Shown here piece by piece: positions 7,070-15,422 of a DNA stretch of 64,000 bases; within the stretch, counting starts at the first letter, position 1; every line of letters begins with the position of its first letter. Below the pieces are notes generated by a model. The model was not told the origin of the DNA. It ran no database searches and worked only from the letters and a program-made list of their open reading frames with translations. Origin of the DNA: Nitrospira sp. ST-bin5 (GTDB lineage: Bacteria > Nitrospirota > Nitrospiria > Nitrospirales > Nitrospiraceae); the NCBI GenBank assembly GCA_002083555.1, contig MSXN01000001.1:1-64000 (forward strand). Direction: 5' to 3'. A program made the position numbers and the translations under genes.

Positions 7070-9121
7070 TTACTGTCCTGGCCCGACCCCCGCCGGTGAC
7101 GAAGCCGGACTCTCACCTGGTTCAGCGGTCTCTTTCTTGGCTGGCACGATTGGCTTCGGATTATTTCCTTTCGCCATGGGATGGATCCGGACCAATGCCC
7201 CTTGGCCGGGAGCCGGCAAACAGACCGGCTGTTGACTGCTCCCAATCTGCTCACTCGTCATGCGGGCGACTTCGCCGCGGGCGAACGCGCAGAGTTCACC
7301 AGCCACCACCGTCCCGTCGCGATCGAGATCGGCCGGTCCCTGCAGGCCCCGGAGCAGCTGATAGGTAAACAGTCCGTGCCGGCCCGGTTCAAAGGCCTGT
7401 GACTCTTGAAGACCATTATTTCCGATCATCCACATCATTTTGGCGCTGGCGTCCGTGGCACCAACCTCCCAGGCCGGAGCCGCGCCGGTCGCCGGATCGG
7501 CTCCGGCCGCATGTTCCAAGGAGACATCGAACATGAGGATGGCCCGCTGGATCGGCAGGCGTACAAGCGCTTCTTGCATGCGGCGGATGGAATATAGGCG
7601 GCCCATCGACGCAGTCGTGCCGTCGTACGGCACCAGCGACACCGCGCCGGTGACCCCGTCGACCAGTGCCCGTCCGGCGACATAGACGTATACGACGGTA
7701 TTGGGATCGACCCGCTTCGGCAGCCATTCATCGAACGTTTCGGCAAGATCCTGTTTGAGCCCATGTCCATCGGTCAGCAGGCGCACACGGTCGGCGGACA
7801 GGCCTCCGATGGATTGCAGGTACGACGCCATGACCTCGGCATCCCGCGCCGCAAATTTCATGGACGGCACTTGGGTATCACGGTACCGGCCCACTCCGAT
7901 GGCGATCACGACAGCTTTCTGTTGCCTGAGCGCCGCCGTTCCCTTCGGCGGCTGATCGACGTCGATCGCCGCCGGCTGGCTGTCTGCCGGACTCGGCTTG
8001 ACCAGGACGGTGAATTTCTTCACCGGCGGGATCTGGGCCAAGGGCGAGACGGATCGAAGGCCGAACAGCAATTCCCCGCGCAGCGGTTCTTTCGCGCTGG
8101 TCATCGGTTTCGTCACGGTCACACGCTTGATTTCTCCCGGCAGGACATCGCCGACGGCCATGGTCGGCGGAAGCTGGGCGGTCAGGACTCCGGTCCCTTC
8201 CACCAGAACCTCGACGCCTTGCGCTTCGGTACGCCCTTCATTCTTCACTTCCACATCGATGGTCAGAGGCTCATCCGGCTGAAGAATGTGATCCCGGTTG
8301 TCATCCCGCAGGATGACCCGGAAGGTGAGGATGGCCGAGGCGTCCCCCGCTTGATTCGACGGGATTGCGGCAGCGCTCTGGACAACCGACAGCCTCTCAC
8401 GGGATGCCTGCGCCGCCGACTCCACCGGCCGGGCAGACACAGCCGCGACATCGGAGACGGCAACGGGCAGGGTGGCGACAGCCGGTGCGAGGGCCGGCCC
8501 GCGGCTCGGTTTGGCTCCGGCATATTCACGAATCTTGATCGAGTCGCTGATCTGTTTGGCCGCGCCTTCGGCCACCAGATCGATCGCTTCTTTGACGACG
8601 GATTCCAGCCCCGTCACGTCGCACGACGTTTCCTGCACCTCGACCTCGCCGAGACCGGAGCTTTGGAGCTTCTTCATCCAAAGCGTCGAGCCATCGCCGG
8701 CCATATAAGCGACGTCGAGGCCGATGGTAACGGTCACGGGATAGGATTTGTTGATGCGCCGGGGAATTGCCAGATCAATCTGCTTCAACCCGACGGAGGC
8801 GTCGATCGCCCCGTCTGAAGACACGGCTTGATCCATCACCACACGCTGGAACACGCGGCCCATCTTTTGTTGAAGCGCAACGACTAAGGGACTGCCGATG
8901 GGCACCGTCGCCGGGGCCCCGCAGGCGTTTTGGTAGGTGATGGTCGTCATGGCCAACGAAGCCGGCACGCGCAAGACCGGCGAGAGCGCGATGGGCGCGA
9001 TCCCCGCTAATCCATCGGCCCGCTTGAACCACGAACAGGCGGTCCACGAGGTCAGCGACATCCCCATGAGAAGCAGCCCGATGGAAAGGCGAAACCCAAC
9101 CGTTGTCTGTCGTCGTAGCAT
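7070..9121 (-). CDS. Caspase-fold (C14-like) protein lacking catalytic dyad
   Basis: The exported protein of about 683 residues has an N-terminal hydrophobic signal, an envelope region of beta character (residues 60-380) that includes a CARDB-like segment (LTIDVEVKNEG), and a C-terminal caspase/metacaspase fold (about 405-640). The fold's first strand KAVVIAIGVGRY, the helix AARDAEVMASYL and the later FDVSLEHAAG are typical. However, the usual His in the GHG motif is replaced by Arg (AGR at about 486-488) and the Cys of the DxC motif by Ser (FDVS at about 535-538). A calcium-loop-like DLDRDGTVVAGE follows. I infer a non-proteolytic, scaffold-type pseudo-caspase. The ATG at 9121 is preferred over GTG at 9133; no ribosome-binding site is clear for either. 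Confidence 0.8.
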   Translation of the reverse strand: MLRRQTTVGFRLSIGLLLMGMSLTSWTACSWFKRADGLAGIAPIALSPVLRVPASLAMTTITYQNACGAPATVPIGSPLVVALQQKMGRVFQRVVMDQAVSSDGAIDASVGLKQIDLAIPRRINKSYPVTVTIGLDVAYMAGDGSTLWMKKLQSSGLGEVEVQETSCDVTGLESVVKEAIDLVAEGAAKQISDSIKIREYAGAKPSRGPALAPAVATLPVAVSDVAAVSARPVESAAQASRERLSVVQSAAAIPSNQAGDASAILTFRVILRDDNRDHILQPDEPLTIDVEVKNEGRTEAQGVEVLVEGTGVLTAQLPPTMAVGDVLPGEIKRVTVTKPMTSAKEPLRGELLFGLRSVSPLAQIPPVKKFTVLVKPSPADSQPAAIDVDQPPKGTAALRQQKAVVIAIGVGRYRDTQVPSMKFAARDAEVMASYLQSIGGLSADRVRLLTDGHGLKQDLAETFDEWLPKRVDPNTVVYVYVAGRALVDGVTGAVSLVPYDGTTASMGRLYSIRRMQEALVRLPIQRAILMFDVSLEHAAGADPATGAAPAWEVGATDASAKMMWMIGNNGLQESQAFEPGRHGLFTYQLLRGLQGPADLDRDGTVVAGELCAFARGEVARMTSEQIGSSQQPVCLPAPGQGALVRIHPMAKGNNPKPIVPAKKETAEPGESPASSPAGVGPGQ

Positions 9122-9218
9122 CACTCGTTGCACTACTGGTTTATACAGAAAACACGGGACCGATCACAACTCAGGCCACAAATTGACAGCTCTTCCATCC
9201 TGGGCTAAGGTCGCGCCC

Positions 9219-10112
9219 ATGTCTGCGCATCCGACCGATCATGCCACCACGCCCGCATCCCCGCCCTGGGACGCCTGGCTGCGCTTGATTCGTTTCCGCA
9301 ATCAAACCGGTACCGCCCTCTTATTGCTGCCGACCTGTTGGGCGTTGGCCCTGGCAGAGCGTGGATTTCCGTCGCCCCGCCTGCTCACGATTTTTGTCGC
9401 CGGCTCATTTCTGATGCGTAGCGCCGGGGTGGTGCTGAACGATCTGGCCGATCAGTCGTTCGATCGCGAGGTCTCGCGAACGAAAATCCGTCCGCTGGCC
9501 TCCGGAGAACTGACGAGACGGCAGGCCTTCGTCGTCCTCGCGATGCTCCTCTTACCCGCGGCCGGTCTCTTGTGGCTGCTCAATCCACTGACCCTGTGGC
9601 TCTCACCGATGGCCTTGGCCTTGGCTGCGCTCTACCCCTTTTCCAAACGCGTGGTTCATATTCCCCAGGCGATGCTCGGGCTGGCGTTCGGCTGGGGCAC
9701 GATCATGGCCTGGGCAGCTGCCAGAGGAACGCTCGATCGGACCGCATGGACGGTCTTTGCTGCCACGATCGTCTGGGCGATTGCGTACGACACTATTTAT
9801 GCCATTCAAGATCTGGAGGATGATCGGCGCATCGGCGTAAAATCGTCCGCGCGCTTCTTTGGCTCATCCATCTGGATCGCGGTCGGTCTGATGCTGGGCG
9901 TGATGCTGGTGCTGTTAATCGCAGCAGGCCTGCAGACCGGAATCGGCTGGCCCTACTTTCTGATGCTGGGCGCTGTGAGTGTATTCTTTGCGATGCAGAC
10001 CGGAACCCTTCGCGGGGTGGTCACCCCGGCGCAGGCATTCCAAATGTTTCAGGCTCACGTGTGGGCCGGACTGGCGATCTTCGTCGGACTGATCGCCGGA
10101 TTTCTCTCGTAA
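9219..10112 (+). CDS. ubiA: UbiA-family prenyltransferase
   Basis: The protein has 297 residues and about eight or nine membrane helices. It carries both aspartate-rich motifs of the UbiA superfamily: NDLADQSFD (first) and DTIYAIQDLEDD (second), which bind prenyl diphosphate through magnesium. The start is the ATG at 9219 behind TAAGG; the frame is open further upstream but there it overlaps the divergent caspase-like gene. It transfers a polyprenyl chain to an aromatic ring in quinone synthesis. In an organism that uses menaquinone through the futalosine route it could act as MqnP rather than as 4-hydroxybenzoate prenyltransferase; sequence alone does not decide. A dispersed palindromic repeat follows its stop. 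Confidence 0.85.
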   Translation: MSAHPTDHATTPASPPWDAWLRLIRFRNQTGTALLLLPTCWALALAERGFPSPRLLTIFVAGSFLMRSAGVVLNDLADQSFDREVSRTKIRPLASGELTRRQAFVVLAMLLLPAAGLLWLLNPLTLWLSPMALALAALYPFSKRVVHIPQAMLGLAFGWGTIMAWAAARGTLDRTAWTVFAATIVWAIAYDTIYAIQDLEDDRRIGVKSSARFFGSSIWIAVGLMLGVMLVLLIAAGLQTGIGWPYFLMLGAVSVFFAMQTGTLRGVVTPAQAFQMFQAHVWAGLAIFVGLIAGFLS

Positions 10113-10115
10113 CAG

Positions 10116-10234
10116 GACGCTGAAAAAGTCCACCAGCGGCGTTCTCGCGGCGCTCAGATGCTCCACGTACCACACAGAGTACGCCTTCGCCTCTTCGCTG
10201 GCTACGGCCTTGCCGGACGGCCTTTTTGAGCATC
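10116..10234. repeat. Dispersed palindromic repeat, copy 2
   Basis: This copy has the same orientation as the one at 3818. It runs from GACGCTGAAAAAGTC to CGGCCTTTTTGAGCATC, with a central GTAC...GTAC palindrome and the GGCCTTGCCGGA block. It starts within a few bases of the prenyltransferase stop and ends 17 bases before the end of the convergent diheme cytochrome gene, so it could act as a terminator for both. Confidence 0.85.
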
Positions 10235-10251
10235 CTGCGGTGGCTCTTCGC

Positions 10252-11271
10252 TCAGCTCGCCGGCTTCTCTGCCACCGGCTCTTCGGCTTTGGGTGCGCGC
10301 ATGGTGTTCAGATACATGCTCACCGCTTTGGCGTCTGCGTCGCTGAGACCCAGCGCCGGCATTCTGGTTTCTGCCTTCATCGCCTGCGGATTCTTCAACC
10401 AGCGGTAGACCCAGGTCGAATTGAGTCGGAAGCCAGCACGGTCCAGAGCCGGACCGACTTTACCGCCTTCTCCCGCCAGACTGTGGCAACCGTTGCAACC
10501 GTACTTATTCTGATAGAGACGCTTGCCCAGCTCTGCCTGCTGTGCGGCCTGCTCAGGTGTCATCGTCATGTCCGGACGGGCGATGTTCAGCCCTTTGCCG
10601 GGACGCGTCCCGAAATTATTGAGCATGACTTGCGCGGTATCGAGCGCCTTCTTCGCGGCAGCCATCGCAGCCTGCTCTTTCGCATAGGACGCTTCATCCA
10701 CTTCCACGTCCTTCTTCGTGGCTTCGCTCTTTTTCTCGGCTTCCTCGCTGGCCTTCTTCTCGGCCGCTTCATAGGCCTGCTTGGACTGATCGAACGCTTC
10801 CTGGGCCGTCTTCAGGGCATCGGTCAATTCTTTCTTGCGCTCTTCAACCTTGAATTCCAGCTTCATCCCGTGCAGCGTCCGCACATACCCGACGATCGCC
10901 CAGATTTCATCTTCTGAGAGGGTGTACTTGAACGTGGGCATCGTCGGCACAGCGAAATCGTCGTCGCCGATTTTATCTCCACCCGGGCTGGTGTCCTTCA
11001 TGTCGCGTGAGATCGTATTGAAAATGTCCTCGTCTTTGAACGTGCCCATTTCCGACTTATTCGAAAGATCTTTGGGCTTGGGATCCGGCATGGACGACCA
11101 ATTGAAACCTTCGTTCTGCCGGCCGCTCTCACCGTGGCAATGCATGCAGTAATGGGCGTAGAGCTCCTGCCCCTTCTTCTGCTGCTCGTTGGCACAACCG
11201 CCTGCGGTCATGGCCCAGATTCCAATCAGGCCGGCGACCGCTCCTATGACTTGTAGCCTTGCCGCCTTCAT
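10252..11271 (-). CDS. Diheme c-type cytochrome, probable lipoprotein
   Basis: I start at the ATG at 11271, which overlaps the upstream gene's stop (ATGA); the frame is open further upstream, but only as a shadow of that gene. The 339-residue protein has a signal with AGGC (Cys26), which suggests lipidation, then two class I-like heme domains: CMHCH at residues 42-46 and CNGCH at 259-263. They are separated by a Lys/Glu/Ala-rich coiled coil at about 140-215. Candidate distal methionines are Met111 and one near RMPALG. It ends a long minus-strand respiratory cluster and probably carries electrons between the membrane complex and periplasmic partners. The charged coiled-coil spacer is unusual for a cytochrome c. 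Confidence 0.88.
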   Translation of the reverse strand: MKAARLQVIGAVAGLIGIWAMTAGGCANEQQKKGQELYAHYCMHCHGESGRQNEGFNWSSMPDPKPKDLSNKSEMGTFKDEDIFNTISRDMKDTSPGGDKIGDDDFAVPTMPTFKYTLSEDEIWAIVGYVRTLHGMKLEFKVEERKKELTDALKTAQEAFDQSKQAYEAAEKKASEEAEKKSEATKKDVEVDEASYAKEQAAMAAAKKALDTAQVMLNNFGTRPGKGLNIARPDMTMTPEQAAQQAELGKRLYQNKYGCNGCHSLAGEGGKVGPALDRAGFRLNSTWVYRWLKNPQAMKAETRMPALGLSDADAKAVSMYLNTMRAPKAEEPVAEKPAS

Positions 11272-12107
11272 GCTGCCTGTCCTTTCTTCAATTTTCTGAT
11301 CAGGACAAACTGGAAACCCAGCGCCAGGGCAGCCGCGAAGGCCGCGTAGTAGTAGCCTGAGTAATCCGGCGGGGCTTCCGCACGGAAATACCACCAGGAG
11401 GACACGGCCTTCTGCGAGCCCTTCTCGACCAGGTCGCCTGATCCGTCTTTCCGCCCATCCCAGACTGCAAAGGCGATATTGATGAATCCGCCTAGGGCCA
11501 GCTGCGTGTCTTCGGCTGCATGTTCGGTCGCCAACGGCCTCGTGAAGACCACTTTCCAGCTTCCGTTCGAGAAGGCTCCGGTGGCTTTCACGTCCTGATG
11601 GGTTTGGACCTTCAGCGTTCCGAAACCCATGGCGTTCATATCCACGCCCTTCTTGTCCTTGTTCTTCCAATACCAAATATTGACCGGCCCCCCTTCGACT
11701 TGCGCCATGGGCTGACCGTGGGCAAAGTGGGCCTTCTTGTCGCCGACCATGAATTCGATCGCAGCCGCGTCATCCGGGTCTTCTGTCGGATCGGCATATT
11801 CCAACAAGATCGCCACTTGCGTGCCATCGTGCAAGGCGCGGACAGAGACATCCTTGACGGTGGTTTCCAAAATTCTGGCCGGCCAATGGACCTGAGGAGA
11901 CATCGGGAACTTTGCCGGTTTGGCCGTGCTCCAGATAGCCGCATTGGGATCGTCAACCGGAAGAGCGCCCTTGACCATTGGCGCGCTCACGGAGACGCTC
12001 TCGCTTTCCTGCGCCAAGACCGGAGCCGCTCCAGACAGAACGAGAGCCGCCACCGCGACCGCTCCGACTCCGTTCACCCATTGTCTGATCTGATTCGCCG
12101 ATTTCAT
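11268..12107 (-). CDS. NXR-gamma-like heme-b protein (ethylbenzene dehydrogenase type)
   Basis: The 279-residue protein has a signal peptide cleaved near VLAQ, a soluble domain (about 45-235) resembling the heme-b-binding gamma subunit of the type II DMSO reductase family (ethylbenzene dehydrogenase, and putative NxrC of Nitrospira), and one C-terminal membrane helix (about 250-270). Features include VRALHDGTQVAILLEYADP and the WKVVFTRPL strand. No NxrA or NxrB gene is in the window; instead it overlaps a diheme cytochrome c gene. I infer an electron-transfer role in the membrane complex encoded here. Whether it serves nitrite oxidoreductase itself is not shown by the sequence. Confidence 0.75.
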   Translation of the reverse strand: MKSANQIRQWVNGVGAVAVAALVLSGAAPVLAQESESVSVSAPMVKGALPVDDPNAAIWSTAKPAKFPMSPQVHWPARILETTVKDVSVRALHDGTQVAILLEYADPTEDPDDAAAIEFMVGDKKAHFAHGQPMAQVEGGPVNIWYWKNKDKKGVDMNAMGFGTLKVQTHQDVKATGAFSNGSWKVVFTRPLATEHAAEDTQLALGGFINIAFAVWDGRKDGSGDLVEKGSQKAVSSWWYFRAEAPPDYSGYYYAAFAAALALGFQFVLIRKLKKGQAA

Positions 12108-12159
12108 ACGGGCCTCGTATTCGATTCACAGAAGGACAACGACCGGTGGTCTCTTCGCA

Positions 12160-12879
12160 TTATTCCCACGTTCTCGGTGACTGATGGGCGCCGTCGTACT
12201 CGCCCATGATGATCTTCCAGATCCACTCATCCGGTAACTCCACTTCCCATCGCGGCATCGCCGACTTCCAGGGCATGCCCTCGATCGGAAGGCCGACGCC
12301 CCCCTTCTTGATCCGCCAGAACAAATAGCTCTCTTGGAGCATGGCGATCGTGGTGGGATCGGAGAAATTCGCGGGCGGGGGATTGAAACCGCGGGCTGCC
12401 GGCCCTTTGCCGTCGAACTTGCCGCCGTGGCACGGCGAGCAGAACGCGGCGTAGAAGCCTTTCCCCTGCATAATATTTTCCGGCGTCTTCGAGACCGGGT
12501 TCGACAACCCGGTGTACTCTCCCGGAGGAGCCGGATGGATGGTGCGGTTTTCCGCGGGAGGCGCATCGCTCGTCGCGGTGCTCCCGTAGGTTTGCCAGCC
12601 GACCAGCAACGGGAACAGGATCAAGAAACCGTAGCGAACGGTTTTCATGGCCCCGATGTTTTCGCCCGTGAGAAAATTCAGAATCGGGGCGAAGAACGCG
12701 TCCTTCGATTCGCGGCTCAGGGTTGCAAAAATGACGATGCCCGTCGTCGTCAGCATCAGGTAGAGAAAGATCAGGCTGGCCGGCAACGGCGCGGACCCTG
12801 GGATATTGGGCACGATAAACTTCAGAAACACATACATTGCGAGAATCAGAAGCACTGGCCTTACGAGGGAGCCGCCCAT
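12160..12879 (-). CDS. Membrane-anchored monoheme cytochrome c
   Basis: The protein has 239 residues. Three hydrophobic segments (about 7-25, 33-53, 80-97) anchor it, and a periplasmic domain carries one heme site, CSPCH (147-151), followed by GKGPAARGFNPPPANF and a probable Met ligand in the GMPWKSAMP region. The start has an excellent GGAGGGG site. It lies in the minus-strand respiratory cluster ten bases after the preceding monoheme cytochrome gene. Its domain resembles cytochrome c domains of alternative complex III or quinol-oxidising systems. It probably accepts electrons from the bd-like or b6-type subunits of the cluster. Confidence 0.85.
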   Translation of the reverse strand: MGGSLVRPVLLILAMYVFLKFIVPNIPGSAPLPASLIFLYLMLTTTGIVIFATLSRESKDAFFAPILNFLTGENIGAMKTVRYGFLILFPLLVGWQTYGSTATSDAPPAENRTIHPAPPGEYTGLSNPVSKTPENIMQGKGFYAAFCSPCHGGKFDGKGPAARGFNPPPANFSDPTTIAMLQESYLFWRIKKGGVGLPIEGMPWKSAMPRWEVELPDEWIWKIIMGEYDGAHQSPRTWE

Positions 12880-12888
12880 ATCCCCTCC

Positions 12889-13512
12889 TTACTTCGCTTG
12901 CGCGACAGTCACGGTTTCAGCTTGAGCCGACTTCACGGGAGCCGCCGGCGCTGCCCCTGGCATTTCCAGTTCGGTCGGATTCACCGAGATCGGCTCGCCG
13001 CTCATCTGCTGCAGGAACGCGATCACGGAAAGAATTTCGTTCTTCGACAGTCCAATGGGATTCTTATTGATGTAGGGCATCCGTGCCGGATATTCCTTCG
13101 GCAAGCCCTCGTGGCGATAGTCGAGATAGATGTAGGCCTGAGGCTGGGTCAAACTTTCGAAGATGAATTCCCGGCTCAGCTTCGCCCCGATGCCTTTGAG
13201 ATCGGGACAGCGGGCGGACTCGCTCGGTCCGATGGTATGGCAGAGCGCGCATTGGCCTTTGCTGAAAAAAATCTTCTGCCCAATGGACGCCATATCGGCC
13301 GGCGTTTTGATGCTGGCGATGTCGATGCTCTCTTCCGCCGGCGGCAATGAGGCCATCTGCGGTACCGCCAACGCCACCAACGAGAAGAGGCCGAGGACGA
13401 TGGCCACAAACCCGATGACCCGCAAAAACTGCGAGCGGATAAAGAGCAGAATGAGCACGCCGCTCCCGATGACCGAGAGACCAATCAACTGCAATTTGAC
13501 GACTTCACTCAT
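12889..13512 (-). CDS. Membrane-anchored monoheme cytochrome c
   Basis: The 207-residue protein has two membrane helices (about 7-25 and 32-50) and one heme-binding site CALCH (88-92), followed by a cytochrome c domain whose Met ligand is probably in the ARMPY motif. The C-terminal tail is rich in Ala and Pro. The ATG follows AGGAG with short spacing. The gene lies directly after the first bd-like subunit gene and before the second monoheme cytochrome gene, so these three are likely one module. Confidence 0.85.
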   Translation of the reverse strand: MSEVVKLQLIGLSVIGSGVLILLFIRSQFLRVIGFVAIVLGLFSLVALAVPQMASLPPAEESIDIASIKTPADMASIGQKIFFSKGQCALCHTIGPSESARCPDLKGIGAKLSREFIFESLTQPQAYIYLDYRHEGLPKEYPARMPYINKNPIGLSKNEILSVIAFLQQMSGEPISVNPTELEMPGAAPAAPVKSAQAETVTVAQAK

Positions 13513-13539
13513 AGGACTCCTCTGAGCAAGACGATCCGG

Positions 13540-15396
13540 TTAGATCTGCTTGTCCAATGTTTGAGAGCCACCCGCCATAGCCGGCAATGCCCCATGGCCG
13601 TCGCCACTCTTTTCTTTGCCGCCATGCGCATTTTTCGCTTTATCGCCCATGGTCGCCACCCAGAAGATGAACGCCACGATCATGCAGAACATGAAGGTGT
13701 TGGCGGCCATCAACGCGGCGGCATAACCCAAGGCCGGTGAGAAGGCGTATTGCGAAGAGTCGCGCATGACGCCGTACACATGCCAATGGACCCGTGAAGA
13801 TGATCGCGCGTACCCCATCAAGGTCATCAAGAGAATGACCATAATGGCGTTGAGAACCAGCGAATACCCGGCGCGCGGCGGCATTTTCCCCCACACCATC
13901 TCGGTCGTGGTTTTCGCGCTCTTCAAAAGCAGCGCCGTCAACGGCGTAATCGTGACCATGACAAAGATGACCAAGAGCACCTGCGAGGTCGAGAAGTAGT
14001 TGATGCGGACGATCGCCGGGACAAAATAACCCCAGACGCCCAATACAACCACCACGATACCGGCAATGATGAGTACTCCGCCCATCACAGCATTCGCCAG
14101 CTTGGCCCAGGTGGCGGTGTCTTCCTTGCCCGCGCGCCAGTACATGATGAAGCTCATGAAGGTGACGAGGATCATGAGATTCGACACGGTCATCTTGGCC
14201 GACATGACGCCGAAGACACCGAGTAACGGGTGGTGCGTACCGCCCATTTTTCTCGCTTCTTCAAGGCTGGCCACGAGGGAATGCGGGGTCATCCAGACGC
14301 CGAGGCAAAGGAGGAGAATGATGAGCATCGCCAGAATCGGTTTGCGATAGCGCAGCTCCGACCCGGGAATGCGATGTGTGATGCCCATCCAGAAGTAATA
14401 ATTGGAGCCAAGAAACAGCACCCCGATCAGCATGGCCTGGAGAATGAACAGCCAGGAGAGGAATCCACCCATGAGGGTGATGCCCATCTGCTGGTTGTAC
14501 TGATAGATCTCGCGCATCAGCCAATAGCCGGCGAAGGGCAACGGGAGAAGACCGAAGACGCCGATAAAATTCCCGACGTAGCCCATCCAGTCGTAATGCT
14601 CGCGCTCTTCCGGGGTCCGAGCGGAGAGATACCGGATACCGGCGTAGGCACCGCAAATATAGCCGCCGAGCACCACGTTGGCGATCAGTCGGTGAATATT
14701 GACCGGCCACCAGGTCGGGTTCCAGGTTGCCGCCCAAGCCCGCGCCATATCCGAACCTTCCGCAATGACGACCGGACTCGCCTGGAACGTCGCCCAGGAG
14801 TTGGGAATAATCATGATGAAGAAGGCGAATACATTCAGGAGGAAACCCAGCACCAAGTGAAAGACCTTGCTGCGGCCTTCCGACATGGCATCCCACCCGT
14901 ACCAGTACATGTAGAGCGTCGCGGTCTCGAGCAGAAAGAGGGCGCAATAGACCATGAACGACGGGAAGAAGATGTCGCTGAGATAGGCCATCAGCTTGGG
15001 ATAGGCGCCGATGAGAATGAACAACAGAATGCCGCCGAACAGGGCGGTGGTCGAATAGGCGGAACTCAGTAGCTTGGTGAATTCTTTGGCCAGCTTGTCG
15101 TAGCGCTTTTCGCCGCTCTTCCAGCCCACCACTTCGCACAGCCACGCAAAGATCGGCACGCCGAGCACAAAGCCCGCGAGCAAGAGATGCAGTTGCGCGA
15201 CGATCCACACTAGGTTCCGGCTGCCGATACCGGGCACGTCACGATAGGCCACGGCCGATGCGCCGCCAGAATCCGCCGCCAGCCCGACGACGGGAGCGGC
15301 AAGCACTCCCAGGGTCGCCACGAAGGCAGCCACCGCAGCAGGCGATTCGGTACAGTACCGAATGAGCCGTTCAATCATTCCAGGCCGTTGCATCAT
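13540..15396 (-). CDS. Cytochrome bd-like oxidase subunit I homologue (A)
   Basis: I use the ATG at 15396 behind GAGGTG; a GTG three codons upstream is the alternative. The 618-residue protein has about 13 to 14 membrane helices after an N-terminal hydrophobic segment. Motifs resemble the core of CydA: QLHLLLAGFVLGVPIF (a His where the heme b595 ligand lies), LETATLYMYWYGWD, and NIHRLIANVVLGGY (a His where the heme b558 ligand lies). No CydB-like partner is present. In Nitrospira such distant bd-like proteins have been proposed to interact with quinol or c-type cytochromes. A second paralogue occurs 4 kb away (19373-21076). Whether it reduces oxygen is not shown. Confidence 0.82.
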   Translation of the reverse strand: MMQRPGMIERLIRYCTESPAAVAAFVATLGVLAAPVVGLAADSGGASAVAYRDVPGIGSRNLVWIVAQLHLLLAGFVLGVPIFAWLCEVVGWKSGEKRYDKLAKEFTKLLSSAYSTTALFGGILLFILIGAYPKLMAYLSDIFFPSFMVYCALFLLETATLYMYWYGWDAMSEGRSKVFHLVLGFLLNVFAFFIMIIPNSWATFQASPVVIAEGSDMARAWAATWNPTWWPVNIHRLIANVVLGGYICGAYAGIRYLSARTPEEREHYDWMGYVGNFIGVFGLLPLPFAGYWLMREIYQYNQQMGITLMGGFLSWLFILQAMLIGVLFLGSNYYFWMGITHRIPGSELRYRKPILAMLIILLLCLGVWMTPHSLVASLEEARKMGGTHHPLLGVFGVMSAKMTVSNLMILVTFMSFIMYWRAGKEDTATWAKLANAVMGGVLIIAGIVVVVLGVWGYFVPAIVRINYFSTSQVLLVIFVMVTITPLTALLLKSAKTTTEMVWGKMPPRAGYSLVLNAIMVILLMTLMGYARSSSRVHWHVYGVMRDSSQYAFSPALGYAAALMAANTFMFCMIVAFIFWVATMGDKAKNAHGGKEKSGDGHGALPAMAGGSQTLDKQI

Positions 15397-15422
15397 GGAT
15401 ATCACCTCTCCGTCGCCCAGTC

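Noticed and set aside
7763..8818. A 351-codon plus-strand frame
   Set aside because: It is antisense to the caspase-like gene, with Arg/Gly-rich composition and no recognisable motif.
10252..11676. A 474-codon reading of the diheme cytochrome frame
   Set aside because: The upstream 135 codons lie inside the gamma-like gene in another frame; the ATG at 11271 with a signal peptide is the real start.
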